Origin: Rhizobium sp. Q54
GTDB taxonomy: Bacteria; Pseudomonadota; Alphaproteobacteria; SMXS01
Direction: 5' to 3'
NCBI GenBank assembly: GCA_945872035.1
Contig: CAMBYA010000019.1
Location: 1 to 15,235, forward strand
Length of the DNA: 15,235 bases
Of the stretch, positions 1-7,879 are shown piece after piece (the first letter of the stretch is position 1; each line of letters opens with the position of its first letter). The notes beneath the pieces were generated by a model. The model was not told the origin of the DNA. It did no database searches and worked only from the letters and a program-made list of their open reading frames with translations. The position numbers and the translations under genes were made by a program.

Positions 1-459
1 GGTGCCGACTTCTGCAACGCAGCACGCGGCTTCATGTTCTCGCTGGGCTGCGTCCAGTCAATGCGCTGCCACACCGGCACCTGCCCCACCGGAATCACCA
101 CTCAGGACCCGCTGCGACAACGTGCCATTGTGGTCCCGACCCACGCCCAGCGGGTCAGCAGTTTCCATGCGGCCACCATCGCCAAGCTGGCCGAAATCGT
201 CGGCGCCGCCGGGCTCGACCACCCGGACGAGCTGCGCCCCGAGCATCTGTACATGCGCCTTACGCCCAATGAGATCCGTTCGGCCGCCGACCTCTATCCC
301 CAGCTCAAGCCGCGCGCCCTGCTCGACGCGCCCGAGGAGACGCCGTTCGCCGCATTGTGGGAGTTGGCCGACCCCGACCGCTTCGCACCGAAGTCCATCG
401 CCGAGCGTCCCGACATCTCGCAGCGCTCCGTCCGGGCCACGGTCAAATCCCAGGCCTGA
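1..459 (+). CDS. FMN-binding glutamate synthase family protein (GltB-like), C-terminal part, 5' end missing
   Basis: The frame is open from the first base of the window and ends at TGA 457-459, leaving 152 residues of a protein that begins upstream. The cysteine-rich motif near the start is the main evidence: C17, C23 and C28 (CX5CX4C), in a context reading CHTGTCPTGITTQDP. This closely resembles the 3Fe-4S cluster loop of glutamate synthase large-subunit central domains (CxxNTCPVGVATQ). In this family the domain is an FMN TIM barrel that uses glutamine-derived ammonia or related chemistry. Stand-alone members of the family exist whose reaction has not been established. The tail after the cluster loop (about 115 residues, with an EHLYMRLTPNEIRSA segment) fits the end of such stand-alone proteins. 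The internal ATG at 34 is not the true start, because the conserved motif straddles it. Function is inferred from the family only. Confidence 0.85.
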   Translation, partial: GADFCNAARGFMFSLGCVQSMRCHTGTCPTGITTQDPLRQRAIVVPTHAQRVSSFHAATIAKLAEIVGAAGLDHPDELRPEHLYMRLTPNEIRSAADLYPQLKPRALLDAPEETPFAALWELADPDRFAPKSIAERPDISQRSVRATVKSQA

Positions 460-477
460 AGGCGAGGCTGTGTTAAG

Positions 478-500
478 GCCAAGGGTGAAAACCCAATGGC
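478..500. terminator. Possible weak stem-loop between convergent genes
   Basis: GCCA (478-481) and GGGT (483-486) can pair with ACCC (491-494) and TGGC (497-500) around a GAAA loop, with a small internal loop. It lies in the 65-base gap between two convergent genes, where a bidirectional terminator is expected. There is no strong T tract, so the call is tentative. Confidence 0.3.
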
Positions 501-524
501 AGGTCGACTGTCAGTGAGCGAGAC

Positions 525-1079
525 CTATTCCACCTCTACCAGGTTGGCATCGAGGCAGGCCTCCATCACGGTCATCATGGCCTTGAAGCTGGCATAGAAC
601 GCCGCCTGCAATTCCTCGGTCTGCACCGATCCGGGCTTCAGCCTGTAACCGCCGCGACTGTCTTCCATCACCATGCCGGCCGCCATCAGTTCCTTCAGCT
701 TCCGGCGCACGGTCTCGCGCGGGAGGCCGGTGGAATCGGCGATCGATAGCGCATTGGACGGCACCTGCAATTCGCCGGGAATCCGGACGTCCACCGACTC
801 ATAGGGAACCCGCTGCGTCGTCGCCATCAACCGCTGGATATTCGATGCGCCGAGCGCATGGATGATCAGCAGCTTGGCCAGATCGTTCTGCACGTGCTGG
901 CTGTAGGCCGGCAGGACCTTGCAGAAGTACTCGGACAGTTCGTAAAGAAAGACGCGCGACTTCTCACGGAATTCGGACTGCGACGCGATCTTGAGCCGGC
1001 GTTTCGACCGCCGGGGCGGCGAGCCGGTCTCGGCCGAGGAGCGGGATTGCGCCGTCTTGCCATCCTGCAAGCGATCCAT
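525..1079 (-). CDS. Winged-helix transcriptional regulator, IclR/Crp-like DNA-binding domain
   Basis: The product is 184 residues. A basic N-terminal stretch (about residues 18-31, rich in Arg and Lys) precedes a helical region (35-90) that may be a dimerisation or sensing segment. A winged helix-turn-helix follows at about 104-150: residues A110 to G135 include IADSTGLPRETVRRKLKELM, which reads as a recognition helix, followed by a short wing (DSRGGYRL). I chose ATG 1077-1079, which has GAAGG about 10 bases upstream. An alternative GTG at 1125-1127 would add 16 residues but lacks a good ribosome site. I do not recognise a named family for the N-terminal half. The upstream DNA is AT-rich and carries a dyad (see 1162-1184) that could be its own operator. 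It stands alone between the glutamate-synthase-like gene and the DUF4142 gene, so its target is unknown. Confidence 0.75.
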   Translation of the reverse strand: MDRLQDGKTAQSRSSAETGSPPRRSKRRLKIASQSEFREKSRVFLYELSEYFCKVLPAYSQHVQNDLAKLLIIHALGASNIQRLMATTQRVPYESVDVRIPGELQVPSNALSIADSTGLPRETVRRKLKELMAAGMVMEDSRGGYRLKPGSVQTEELQAAFYASFKAMMTVMEACLDANLVEVE

Positions 1080-1161
1080 ATTCGTGCAACCTTCAGTCAC
1101 GCCCCCGCGTAACAATGCCTGAATCACCCGGCCGCAGTCATGTCAAATACACTGTCGTTGA

Positions 1162-1184
1162 TTACAAAATTTAACGGTTTGTAA
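1162..1184. promoter_or_regulatory. Inverted repeat TTACAAA-N9-TTTGTAA, possible operator
   Basis: Perfect 7-base arms (1162-1168 and 1178-1184) sit in a locally AT-rich patch about 83 bases upstream of the chosen start of the winged-helix regulator. The position suits a promoter-overlapping operator, perhaps autoregulatory. Candidate promoter boxes in this patch are weak: TTGTTA at 1182-1187 and TAATCA at 1159-1164 on the minus strand, 17 bases apart. I therefore do not assign exact -35 and -10 elements. Confidence 0.45.
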
Positions 1185-1194
1185 CAATCCGAAC

Positions 1195-1211
1195 GCCAGG
1201 GCAGGCCTGGC
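1195..1211 (-). terminator. GC-rich stem-loop downstream of the DUF4142 gene
   Basis: GCCAGG and CCTGGC form a perfect 6-base stem with a 5-base loop, 44 bases past the DUF4142 stop codon in its direction of transcription. A second possible pairing (CAGGCC 1202-1207 with GGCCTG 1222-1227) overlaps it. Neither has a T tract, so this may be a weak or Rho-assisted terminator. Confidence 0.35.
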
Positions 1212-1254
1212 CGTCTCACGCGGCCTGACGCCGCTGTCGACCGCGCTTCCCTGC

Positions 1255-1773
1255 CTATTGCAGGCTACGCACGTGGGACTGGTGCAGGGAGACGAAAGAC
1301 AGCGTCTCCGACGCATAGGATTTCAGCATCTTGTCGCCGCCGGACTGGGCGTAGTCGGACAGCAGCTTCAAGCTGTAGTCGTGCGACGTCTTCTGGGCGG
1401 CGAGAAACGCCTTGTCGAAATCCTCGGCTTTGACGGCCTTGAGTGCGTCAAGGCGCGCGGCGTATTCGGCGTTCATCGTGGTCCGCGCGTATTTGGGCGC
1501 GAAGGCGACCAGCCTCGAATTGGCAAGCGACTGGTCCTCGAGGATCTCGCGGGCCAGTTTCCGCACGTCCGGGCTGGTTGCCCGGTCGAGAGCAAGCTGC
1601 GCGGATTCAACGTCAAACAGCCCGGCGAGACTGGCGTCGCGCGCGAATGTCACGGCCGCCTGTTCGTCGTCGGACGTCACGGTCTGCGCTACCGTCGATG
1701 CCTTCTCTCCGGCGCTGGCCCCGCCGCTTGCGAGAAGGACGGCGGCCACCGTCATGCATACGATGGAGCGCAT
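1255..1773 (-). CDS. Exported DUF4142 domain protein
   Basis: The product is 172 residues. The first 22 form a signal peptide: a short charged start, the hydrophobic stretch IVCMTVAAVLLASGG, and a likely cut after ASA, giving a mature N-terminus near GEKAS. The rest is the all-helical DUF4142 domain, with the typical pattern of a repeated FARDASLAGLFDVESAQLAL helix followed by a VRKLAREILEDQ helix, and a closing LHQSHVRSLQ. DUF4142 proteins are small periplasmic or outer-membrane helical bundles, distantly ferritin-like, of unknown biochemical role. ATG 1771-1773 is preceded by AGGAGGA at ideal distance. A near-perfect EcfG promoter lies immediately upstream (1803-1827), so I infer induction by the general stress response. 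It is not part of the RND operon, from which it is separated by two hairpins. Confidence 0.9.
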   Translation of the reverse strand: MRSIVCMTVAAVLLASGGASAGEKASTVAQTVTSDDEQAAVTFARDASLAGLFDVESAQLALDRATSPDVRKLAREILEDQSLANSRLVAFAPKYARTTMNAEYAARLDALKAVKAEDFDKAFLAAQKTSHDYSLKLLSDYAQSGGDKMLKSYASETLSFVSLHQSHVRSLQ

Positions 1774-1802
1774 GGAATCCTCCTGCTGTGATACCGCAAC
1801 AG

Positions 1803-1827
1803 AACGCCCCGGACGATTGGTGGTTCC
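1803..1827 (-). promoter_or_regulatory. EcfG-type (general stress response sigma factor) promoter
   Basis: On the minus strand the sequence reads GGAAC (1827-1823), 16 bases, CGTT (1806-1803). This matches the published alphaproteobacterial EcfG/SigT consensus GGAAC-N16/17-CGTT at every defined position. Transcription would begin near 1796, giving a leader of about 25 bases that contains the AGGAGGA ribosome site of the DUF4142 gene. The geometry leaves little doubt about which gene it serves. Confidence 0.85.
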
Positions 1828-1906
1828 CTTCGGCGCGGCGGCCAGGCGGAGGCAGTGACACGACCGCGTCGAGCACAGCGGCTGGGACGCGTTTCCCCAG
1901 GCCCAC

Positions 1907-1945
1907 GCCGCGCGCCGCGGCTTCCCGCCGGGTCCATTCCGGCGG
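1907..1945 (-). terminator. Two tandem GC-rich hairpins after the RND operon
   Basis: Two perfect dyads follow the last RND operon gene: CCGCCGG/CCGGCGG (arms 1925-1931 and 1939-1945, 7-base loop) and GCCGCG/CGCGGC (arms 1907-1912 and 1916-1921, 3-base loop). They start 50 bases past the stop codon and end before the EcfG promoter, so they probably insulate the DUF4142 gene from pump transcription. Neither is followed by a T tract. Confidence 0.5.
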
Positions 1946-1994
1946 CGCCAGGCCGAGCTCTGGCAGATGCTTCTCGGGTCGTACCGCGAGATAG

Positions 1995-3401
1995 CTATTC
2001 GGTAAGGCCGCCACCCAGCGCCACGTAGAGGGACACCAGGTTCTGGAGTTGATTCCGGCGGGTTTCGACCAGCGACTGCTCGGCGTCGAACAGACTGCGC
2101 TCGGCATCGAGCACTTCCAGGTAGTTCGCGACGCCGTTGCGGTAGCGCAGCTGCGCCAGTTCGGCGCTGTTGCGTTGCGCCACCAGCGCCCGCTCCTGCG
2201 CCTCCACCTGGTCGGCCAGATAGCGCCGCGCCGCGAGCGCGTCCGCCACTTCGCGGAACGCCGTCTGCACCGTCTTTTCGTAGCTGGCGACGGCGATGTT
2301 CTTGCGGGCCTTGGCCACATCCAGGTTCCCCTGGTTTCGGCCGAAATCGAAGATCGGCAGGGTCAGTGATGCCGGACCCAGGCTCCAGCTCACCCCGTCC
2401 TGGCCGACGCCGTTCTTCAGCTCGATGGACTCGTAGCCGCCTGAACCGGTCAGCGTGATCTTGGGGAAGAACGCGGCCCGTGCCGCACCGATATTGGCAT
2501 TGGCCCCCCGCAACTGCTGCTCGGCCTCCAGGATATCCGGCCGGTTGAGCAGGAGGTCCGACGGCAAGCCCGCGCCCAGCTGCCTGTCCATCCCCTGGTC
2601 CAGCAGCGGCTGCGGATTGGGCAGCGGTCCGTCGACCGGACCGCCCACCAGCACCTCGAGCTGGTTGGCTGCTTGCGCCCGGGTCCGCCGCAGCGCCGCC
2701 AGTTCGGTGTGCGCCTGGGTCAGCAGCGTCTCGGCCTGCCGGTAGTCGAGCGCCGAGGTCACGCCCGCGTCGAGGCGAAGCTTGGCGATCTCCAGTCCCT
2801 GGTTGCGGCTGTCCACCGTTGCCTCGGCCAGCGCGATGCGCTCTTCCGCCTCGCGGAGCGCCAGATAGACGCCGGCCACGTCGGCGATCAGGCTGATGCG
2901 GAATGCCCGCTCGGCCTGTACGGTCGCCAGATAGCTCGCGCGCGCCGCATTGCTCAGGCTGCGCACCCGGCCCCAGAAGTCCAGTTCGAAGCTGGTGATC
3001 GCACCGCCCACGCTGTTGCGGTCGATGGTGGTGGCCGCGCCGGAGCCGCCCGTCGAGATCGAGCCGCCGTGGCTCCGCCGGGCCGATGCCTGGCCCTCGA
3101 TCGTTGGCAGCAGGTCGGCCCGCTGGATGCGATACTGGCCGCGCGCCTCCTCGATCCGCTCCACCGCAATCCGCAGGTCCCGGTTATTGACCAGCGCCAC
3201 ATCGATCAGCCGCACCAGCCTCGGATCGGCGAAGAACTGGCGCCAGCCGAGCGCCGTCGCCAGTGCCTCGCTCAATTCCGGCTGGCCTTCCGCCGGATAG
3301 GCTGGCGCAGTCGCCATCTGCGGCTGCTTGTAATCAGGCGCCATGGTGCACCCGGCCAGCAGCGCCGCCATGAAGGCCATGGCCGCGTAGCGGCTACTCA
3401 T
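1995..3401 (-). CDS. RND efflux outer-membrane channel lipoprotein (OprM/NodT family)
   Basis: The product is 468 residues, the usual length for the family. It begins with a lipoprotein signal, lipobox LLAGC with the acylated cysteine at position 18, followed by the family-typical MAPDYKQP. Two long repeats follow, each with coiled-coil segments and beta strands. Family-typical stretches include SFELDFWGRVRSLSNAARAS in the first repeat, RPDILEAEQQLRGANANIGAARA in the middle, and NYLEVLDAERSLFDAEQ near the end. It would form the trimeric TolC-like duct through the outer membrane for the adjacent pump. The ATG at 3399-3401 lies inside the end of the pump gene (8-base overlap) with AAGGAGG 7 bases upstream, so translation is probably coupled. 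Upstream in-frame starts would destroy the lipoprotein signal. It is the last gene of the operon. Confidence 0.95.
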   Translation of the reverse strand: MSSRYAAMAFMAALLAGCTMAPDYKQPQMATAPAYPAEGQPELSEALATALGWRQFFADPRLVRLIDVALVNNRDLRIAVERIEEARGQYRIQRADLLPTIEGQASARRSHGGSISTGGSGAATTIDRNSVGGAITSFELDFWGRVRSLSNAARASYLATVQAERAFRISLIADVAGVYLALREAEERIALAEATVDSRNQGLEIAKLRLDAGVTSALDYRQAETLLTQAHTELAALRRTRAQAANQLEVLVGGPVDGPLPNPQPLLDQGMDRQLGAGLPSDLLLNRPDILEAEQQLRGANANIGAARAAFFPKITLTGSGGYESIELKNGVGQDGVSWSLGPASLTLPIFDFGRNQGNLDVAKARKNIAVASYEKTVQTAFREVADALAARRYLADQVEAQERALVAQRNSAELAQLRYRNGVANYLEVLDAERSLFDAEQSLVETRRNQLQNLVSLYVALGGGLTE

Positions 3402-6400
3402 TGCCGGCCTCCTTCGGCACGCCCGGCGCCATCGGCTTGCTGCGCATAAGCCACTTGCGCGTCGCCAGGTAGAACACCGGCACAAAGAAGATGCCGAAGG
3501 CCGTCGCCGCGATCATGCCGCCGACGACGCCCGTGCCCACGGCCACGCGGCTGGCCGAGCCCGCGCCCGACGACAGCGCCAGCGGCAGAACGCCGAGGAC
3601 GAACGCCATCGAGGTCATGATGATCGGCCGCAGCCGTAACCGGACCGCCTCCAGCGTCGCCTCGACGACGCCCTTGCCCTCGGCTTCCAGGTCCTTGGCG
3701 AACTCCACGATCAGGATGGCGTTCTTCGCCGCCAGTCCGATGATGGTGATCATGCCCACGTTGAAATAGATGTCGAGCGACAGCCCGCGCGCCCAGGTCA
3801 GCACCAGAGCCCCCAGCACGCCAAGTGGCACGATCAGCATCACGGCGAGCGGAATCGTCCAGCTCTCGTAAAGCGCCGCCAGCACCATGAACACGATCAA
3901 CAGCGACAGCAGAAGGAGCGCGCCGACCTGCCCGCGCGATTGCTGCTCTTCATAGGACAGTCCCGTCCACTCGAAGCCATAGCCGTCCGGCAGTTGTTCG
4001 GTCAGCCGCGCCATCTCCGCCATGGCTTCGCCTGTCGAGTATCCAGGCGCCGGCGCGCCGGAGATGTTCATCGACGGATAGCCATTGTAGCGCTTGAGTT
4101 GCGGCGGGCCGGCCGTCCACTCGGCTGTCGTGAACGCCGAGAACGGCACCATCTGGTTCTGGTCGTTCCGCACCCTGAGTGAAAGGATGTCCTGGGGTGT
4201 CATCCGCGCGGCGGCATCGGCCTGCAGCAGAACGCGCAGAACCCTGCCCTGATAGTTGAAGTCGTTGGCGTAGGCCGAGCCGAAGGCGATCGACAAGGTC
4301 TGGTTGATGTCGTTGATCTGCAGCCCCAGCGCGCGCGCCTTCACCCGGTCGATCAGCACCTTTACCTGGGGCGCATCCTCCATGCCTTCTGGACGCACGC
4401 CGGCCAGTACCTTGCTTTGCATGGCCATGCCCAACATCTGGTTGCGCGCCGCCAGCAACCCTTCGTAGGAACCGCCGGCCTTGTCCTGCAACCGATAGCT
4501 GAAGCCGCTGGCATTCCCCAATTCCGGAATTGGCGGCGGGTTGAAGATGAACACCCGGGCGCCCTTGACCTGCTGCAGCCCCATCATCAGGCGCATCGCC
4601 AAAACGCTCGCCTGGCTGCCTTCATCCGTGCGCTCGTCCCAGGGATGCAGCGAGATGAACATCATTGCCGCGTTCTGGCCGTTGCCGAAGAAACTGAATC
4701 CCCGGATGGCGGCGACTGTCTTCACTTCGGGCTGCGCCAGAATGATCGCCTGCGCCTCGGCGACCGCCTCGTCGAGCCGTTCGAAGGTGGCGCCCGCTGG
4801 GGCCTGAACAACGCCGACGACAAAGCCCTGGTCTTCTTCAGGCAGGAAACTTGAAGGCATGGTCGCGAACACCACGGCCATCAATGCGAACATAAGAACG
4901 AACACACCCAACCATCTCCGCGGCCGGCCGAGCATCCCGCCGACCGTACGCTCATAGCGTTCAGTGCCGCGCTCGAACACCCGATTGAACCGGCCGAAGA
5001 ACGGACCCAGCATCCCCTTGCGGCGGTCCCCCTCCTTGTGCGGCTTCAGCAAGGTCGCGCACAACGCCGGCGTCAAGGTGAGCGCCATCAGCGCTGAAAA
5101 CGCCATGGAGACCGCGAGCGTCACCGAGAACTGCCGATAGATTCCGCCCGTGGAGCCGGGGAAGAACGCCATCGGTATGAACACCGCGACAAGTACCAGG
5201 GTGATGCCGATCAGCGCGCCGGTGATCTGCCCCATGGCCTTCATGGTCGCATCCCTGGGGGACAGCCTTTCCTCACGCATCAACCTTTCGACGCTCTCGA
5301 TCACCACGATGGCGTCATCGACCAGGATGCCGATGGCTAGCACCATGGCGAACAGGGTCAGTACGTTGATCGAGAAGCCGAACAACGCCAGCCCAAGACA
5401 CGCGCCCGCCAACGCCACCGGCACCACGATGGTCGGAATGAGGGTAGCGCGCAGGTTCTGCAGGAACAGGTACATCACCAGGAACACCAGGAGGATGGCC
5501 TCGGCCAGCGTCTTGACGACCTCATTGATCGATATCTGGATGAACGGCGAGATGTCGTAGGGAATGCTCCAGGTCATGTCACCCGGAAAGTCCTTGGCCA
5601 GGTCGGCCATGCGCGCCTTCACCGCGTTGGCGGTCGCCAGCGCATTGGCGCCAGTCTGCAACTGCACTGCCATGCCGCCCATTTCCCGCCCGTTCAGCGT
5701 CGCGCGAAAGCCGTAGCTCTGCGCCCCCAACTCCACCCGCGCCACATCGCGCAGCTTGATGGTCGAGCCATCCGGGTTCGCGCGCAGAATGATGGCGCCG
5801 AACTGCTCGGGGTTGGTGAACCGGTTCTGCGTGACCACGACGGCATTGAGCTGCGTCCCAGGAACGGTCGGCTGGTCGCCGATCTGTCCGCCGGCGGTCT
5901 GGCTGTTCTGCTCGCGCACGGCGGCCAGCGCTTCGGCGGCCGATATGCCGTAGCCGGTGAGCTTCTGGGTATCGAGCCAGATACGCATGGCATAGGGCGA
6001 GCCGAAAAGAAGGATATCGCCCACGCCAGGCACCCTCTTGAGCTCGTCGATAAGCCGGTTCGATGCGTAGTTGCTGAGGGCCAGCTGCGTCATGCTGTTA
6101 CTGGGTGAGGTCAGCGCGATCATCATCAGGAAGCCGGAATTGGCCTGGTTGACCTGCACACCCTGCTGGCGAACTTCTGCGGGCAGACGCGGTTCCACCC
6201 GGCGCAGACGATTCTGCAACTCCATCTGAGCCACATCGATGTCCGTACCTGACCGGAAAGTCACCGTGATCGAGGCCGAGCCATCGGACTGGCTGTTCGA
6301 GGACATATAGAGGAAACCCTCGACACCGTTCAGTTCCTGCTCGATCACCGAGGTGAGGTTCTTCTCCAGGGTCGCGGCGTCTGCACCGGGGTAGAATGTC

Positions 6401-6537
6401 GAGATCGTCAGCGATGGCGGCGCGATGGAGGGATATTGCTCGGTCGGCAGATCGCGCAGCGCCAGCCCGCCGCTCAACAGGATCGTAAAGGCGATGACCC
6501 AGGCGAAGATGGGCCGGTCGATGAAAAAGCGGGGCAT
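3394..6537 (-). CDS. RND multidrug efflux permease, HAE1 family (AcrB/MexB-like)
   Basis: The product is 1047 residues, matching AcrB (1049). The N-terminus MPRFFIDRPIFAWVIAFTIL is the first membrane helix typical of HAE1 pumps. The proton-relay residues are present: D407 and D408 in the TM4 motif GILVDDAIVV, K938 in AAKNAILIVEF (TM10) and R968 in VRLRLRPI (TM11). Two large periplasmic loops follow TM1 and TM7. The second holds a switch-loop-like GFSFFGNGQN segment at 613-622, corresponding to the AcrB gate loop. It is an inner-membrane trimer that uses the proton gradient to expel amphiphilic compounds. The substrate cannot be read from sequence. ATG 6535-6537 has AGGAA 5 bases upstream. It lies 26 bases after the adaptor gene and overlaps the channel gene, so the three are one operon. 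No sign of damage. Confidence 0.97.
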   Translation of the reverse strand: MPRFFIDRPIFAWVIAFTILLSGGLALRDLPTEQYPSIAPPSLTISTFYPGADAATLEKNLTSVIEQELNGVEGFLYMSSNSQSDGSASITVTFRSGTDIDVAQMELQNRLRRVEPRLPAEVRQQGVQVNQANSGFLMMIALTSPSNSMTQLALSNYASNRLIDELKRVPGVGDILLFGSPYAMRIWLDTQKLTGYGISAAEALAAVREQNSQTAGGQIGDQPTVPGTQLNAVVVTQNRFTNPEQFGAIILRANPDGSTIKLRDVARVELGAQSYGFRATLNGREMGGMAVQLQTGANALATANAVKARMADLAKDFPGDMTWSIPYDISPFIQISINEVVKTLAEAILLVFLVMYLFLQNLRATLIPTIVVPVALAGACLGLALFGFSINVLTLFAMVLAIGILVDDAIVVIESVERLMREERLSPRDATMKAMGQITGALIGITLVLVAVFIPMAFFPGSTGGIYRQFSVTLAVSMAFSALMALTLTPALCATLLKPHKEGDRRKGMLGPFFGRFNRVFERGTERYERTVGGMLGRPRRWLGVFVLMFALMAVVFATMPSSFLPEEDQGFVVGVVQAPAGATFERLDEAVAEAQAIILAQPEVKTVAAIRGFSFFGNGQNAAMMFISLHPWDERTDEGSQASVLAMRLMMGLQQVKGARVFIFNPPPIPELGNASGFSYRLQDKAGGSYEGLLAARNQMLGMAMQSKVLAGVRPEGMEDAPQVKVLIDRVKARALGLQINDINQTLSIAFGSAYANDFNYQGRVLRVLLQADAAARMTPQDILSLRVRNDQNQMVPFSAFTTAEWTAGPPQLKRYNGYPSMNISGAPAPGYSTGEAMAEMARLTEQLPDGYGFEWTGLSYEEQQSRGQVGALLLLSLLIVFMVLAALYESWTIPLAVMLIVPLGVLGALVLTWARGLSLDIYFNVGMITIIGLAAKNAILIVEFAKDLEAEGKGVVEATLEAVRLRLRPIIMTSMAFVLGVLPLALSSGAGSASRVAVGTGVVGGMIAATAFGIFFVPVFYLATRKWLMRSKPMAPGVPKEAGNE

Positions 6538-6563
6538 GCCGGTTCCTGTTCCCTACCGCGCTG

Positions 6564-7730
6564 TCAGTTCGGCTTCTTGGCCGCGGGCACCGAGGGAATC
6601 CCCGCTTCGCCCTCGACCCGGACCGGCGCGCCGACACGGGCATGCTGCAGTCCGTCGGTGACCACCCGGTCGCCCGGGTTCAGGCCAGACTGGATCACCC
6701 AGAGCGTCCCATGCAGTGGACCCAGTCTCACTGGCTTGCTCTCCAACAAATTGTCTTTGCCGACAACGAGGACAGTCGCGCCTTCTGGCTTGAGCAATAC
6801 CGCCCGTTGCGGCACCACTATGCCGTTGGAGATGGAACTGCCCTCCACTCGGGCGCGCACGAACTGGCCGGGTAGCAGCAGCCTGCCCGGATTGTCGAAC
6901 TGGGCGCGGACCGAGATGGAGCCCGTCGAGGAATCCACCGCCATGTCGAGAAAGTTGAGATGCCCTTCCTTCTCGTAGACGCTGCCGTCCTCTAGGGTGA
7001 GAATCACCCGCACCCGATCGAGCGGGACGGACTTGACCTTGCCCTCCTCGATGTCGCGGCGTAGCCGAAGCAGCTCGGCGCTTGACTGGGTGACGTTCAC
7101 ATAGATCGGGTCGAGCTGCTCGATGGTAGTGAGCAGCGTTCCCTCCGTGCCCTTCACCAGTGCGCCCTCGGTCACCTGCGCCCGTCCGGCGCGACCCGAT
7201 AGCGGCGCGGTCACGGTGGTGTAGTCCAGGTCCAGCGCGGCGCGCTCCACCAACGCCTGGGCCGAGATCACGTCCGCGTCCGCCTGCGCCGACGCAGCAA
7301 CGGCGGCGTCGAATTCCTGCTTGCTGATGGCTTCCCTGCTGACCAGCGGCTGATATCGGTCGACAACCTGTTTGGTGTTGCGAGCCGACGCCTGCGCCCG
7401 GCTGAGCGCGCCCACCGCCTGGTCGTACGCCGCCTGCTTTTCGCGCGGGTCGATGCGGAACAGCGGCGCGCCCGCCTTCACGTCCGTGCCTTCCTGGTAC
7501 AGCCGGCTCTCGATGATCCCATCGACGCGCGCCCGCACTTCGGCCGTACGGACCGCCTGAACCCGGCCCGGCAACTCGACGACCCTGGGAATCTCGACGA
7601 GCTTGACTGTGTAGATCTTCACCTCGGGCGGTGGCGGCGCCTGCTGTGCGCCATCGCCGCACGCGGCGAGAACGCCCGCGACGCCGGCGATCATCAGCGC
7701 GATGCGGCTTTTTGATGCCTGCTTTAACAC
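6564..7730 (-). CDS. RND efflux periplasmic adaptor lipoprotein (AcrA/MexA-like)
   Basis: The product is 388 residues when started at GTG 7728-7730, which has GGGAGAA directly upstream. An alternative TTG at 7746-7748 would place that ribosome site inside the gene. The lipobox VLAAC puts the lipidated cysteine at position 24, followed by a proline-rich linker. The order of segments fits the family: the first half of the lipoyl domain (about 60-95, GRVQAVRTAEVRARVDGII), an alpha-helical hairpin (about 96-165, alanine-rich), the second lipoyl half with TVTAPLSGRAGR, a beta barrel (about 205-290), and a membrane-proximal domain ending near RVVTDGLQHARVGAPV. It connects the inner-membrane pump to the outer-membrane channel. 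It is the first gene of the operon, behind a leader of about 135 bases and a promoter that overlaps the probable TetR operator. Confidence 0.95.
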   Translation of the reverse strand: MLKQASKSRIALMIAGVAGVLAACGDGAQQAPPPPEVKIYTVKLVEIPRVVELPGRVQAVRTAEVRARVDGIIESRLYQEGTDVKAGAPLFRIDPREKQAAYDQAVGALSRAQASARNTKQVVDRYQPLVSREAISKQEFDAAVAASAQADADVISAQALVERAALDLDYTTVTAPLSGRAGRAQVTEGALVKGTEGTLLTTIEQLDPIYVNVTQSSAELLRLRRDIEEGKVKSVPLDRVRVILTLEDGSVYEKEGHLNFLDMAVDSSTGSISVRAQFDNPGRLLLPGQFVRARVEGSSISNGIVVPQRAVLLKPEGATVLVVGKDNLLESKPVRLGPLHGTLWVIQSGLNPGDRVVTDGLQHARVGAPVRVEGEAGIPSVPAAKKPN

Positions 7731-7849
7731 GCAATTCTCCCGAAACAATAAGCGCCGAAGGCGGCCGGGCCACCCCTAGATGGATCAGGCGGCAACCGCG
7801 TCAACGGCGTGTATGTCTCTGATTTTGTTTGAACGGCGAAACGAACCAA

Positions 7850-7879
7850 TTGTTTCTTCGCATGCGCAATATGTGTAAT
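7850..7879 (+). promoter_or_regulatory. Probable promoter of the TetR-family gene
   Basis: TTGTTT (7850-7855) and TGTAAT (7874-7879, 5 of 6 matches to TATAAT) are 18 bases apart. Transcription would start near 7886, giving a leader of about 47 bases to ATG 7933. The -10 box lies inside the inverted repeat 7873-7890, as expected for autorepression. The -35 box is weak. Confidence 0.5.

Noticed and set aside
1613..2320. Long minus-strand open frame spanning the gap after the RND channel gene
   Set aside because: It overlaps the channel and DUF4142 genes in another frame, is extremely Arg-rich, and matches no family. It is a high-GC shadow frame.
3402..3485. 28-residue N-terminal extension of the RND channel protein
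   Set aside because: It would bury the lipoprotein signal inside the protein and lies within the pump gene; the ATG at 3399-3401 has a near-perfect ribosome site.
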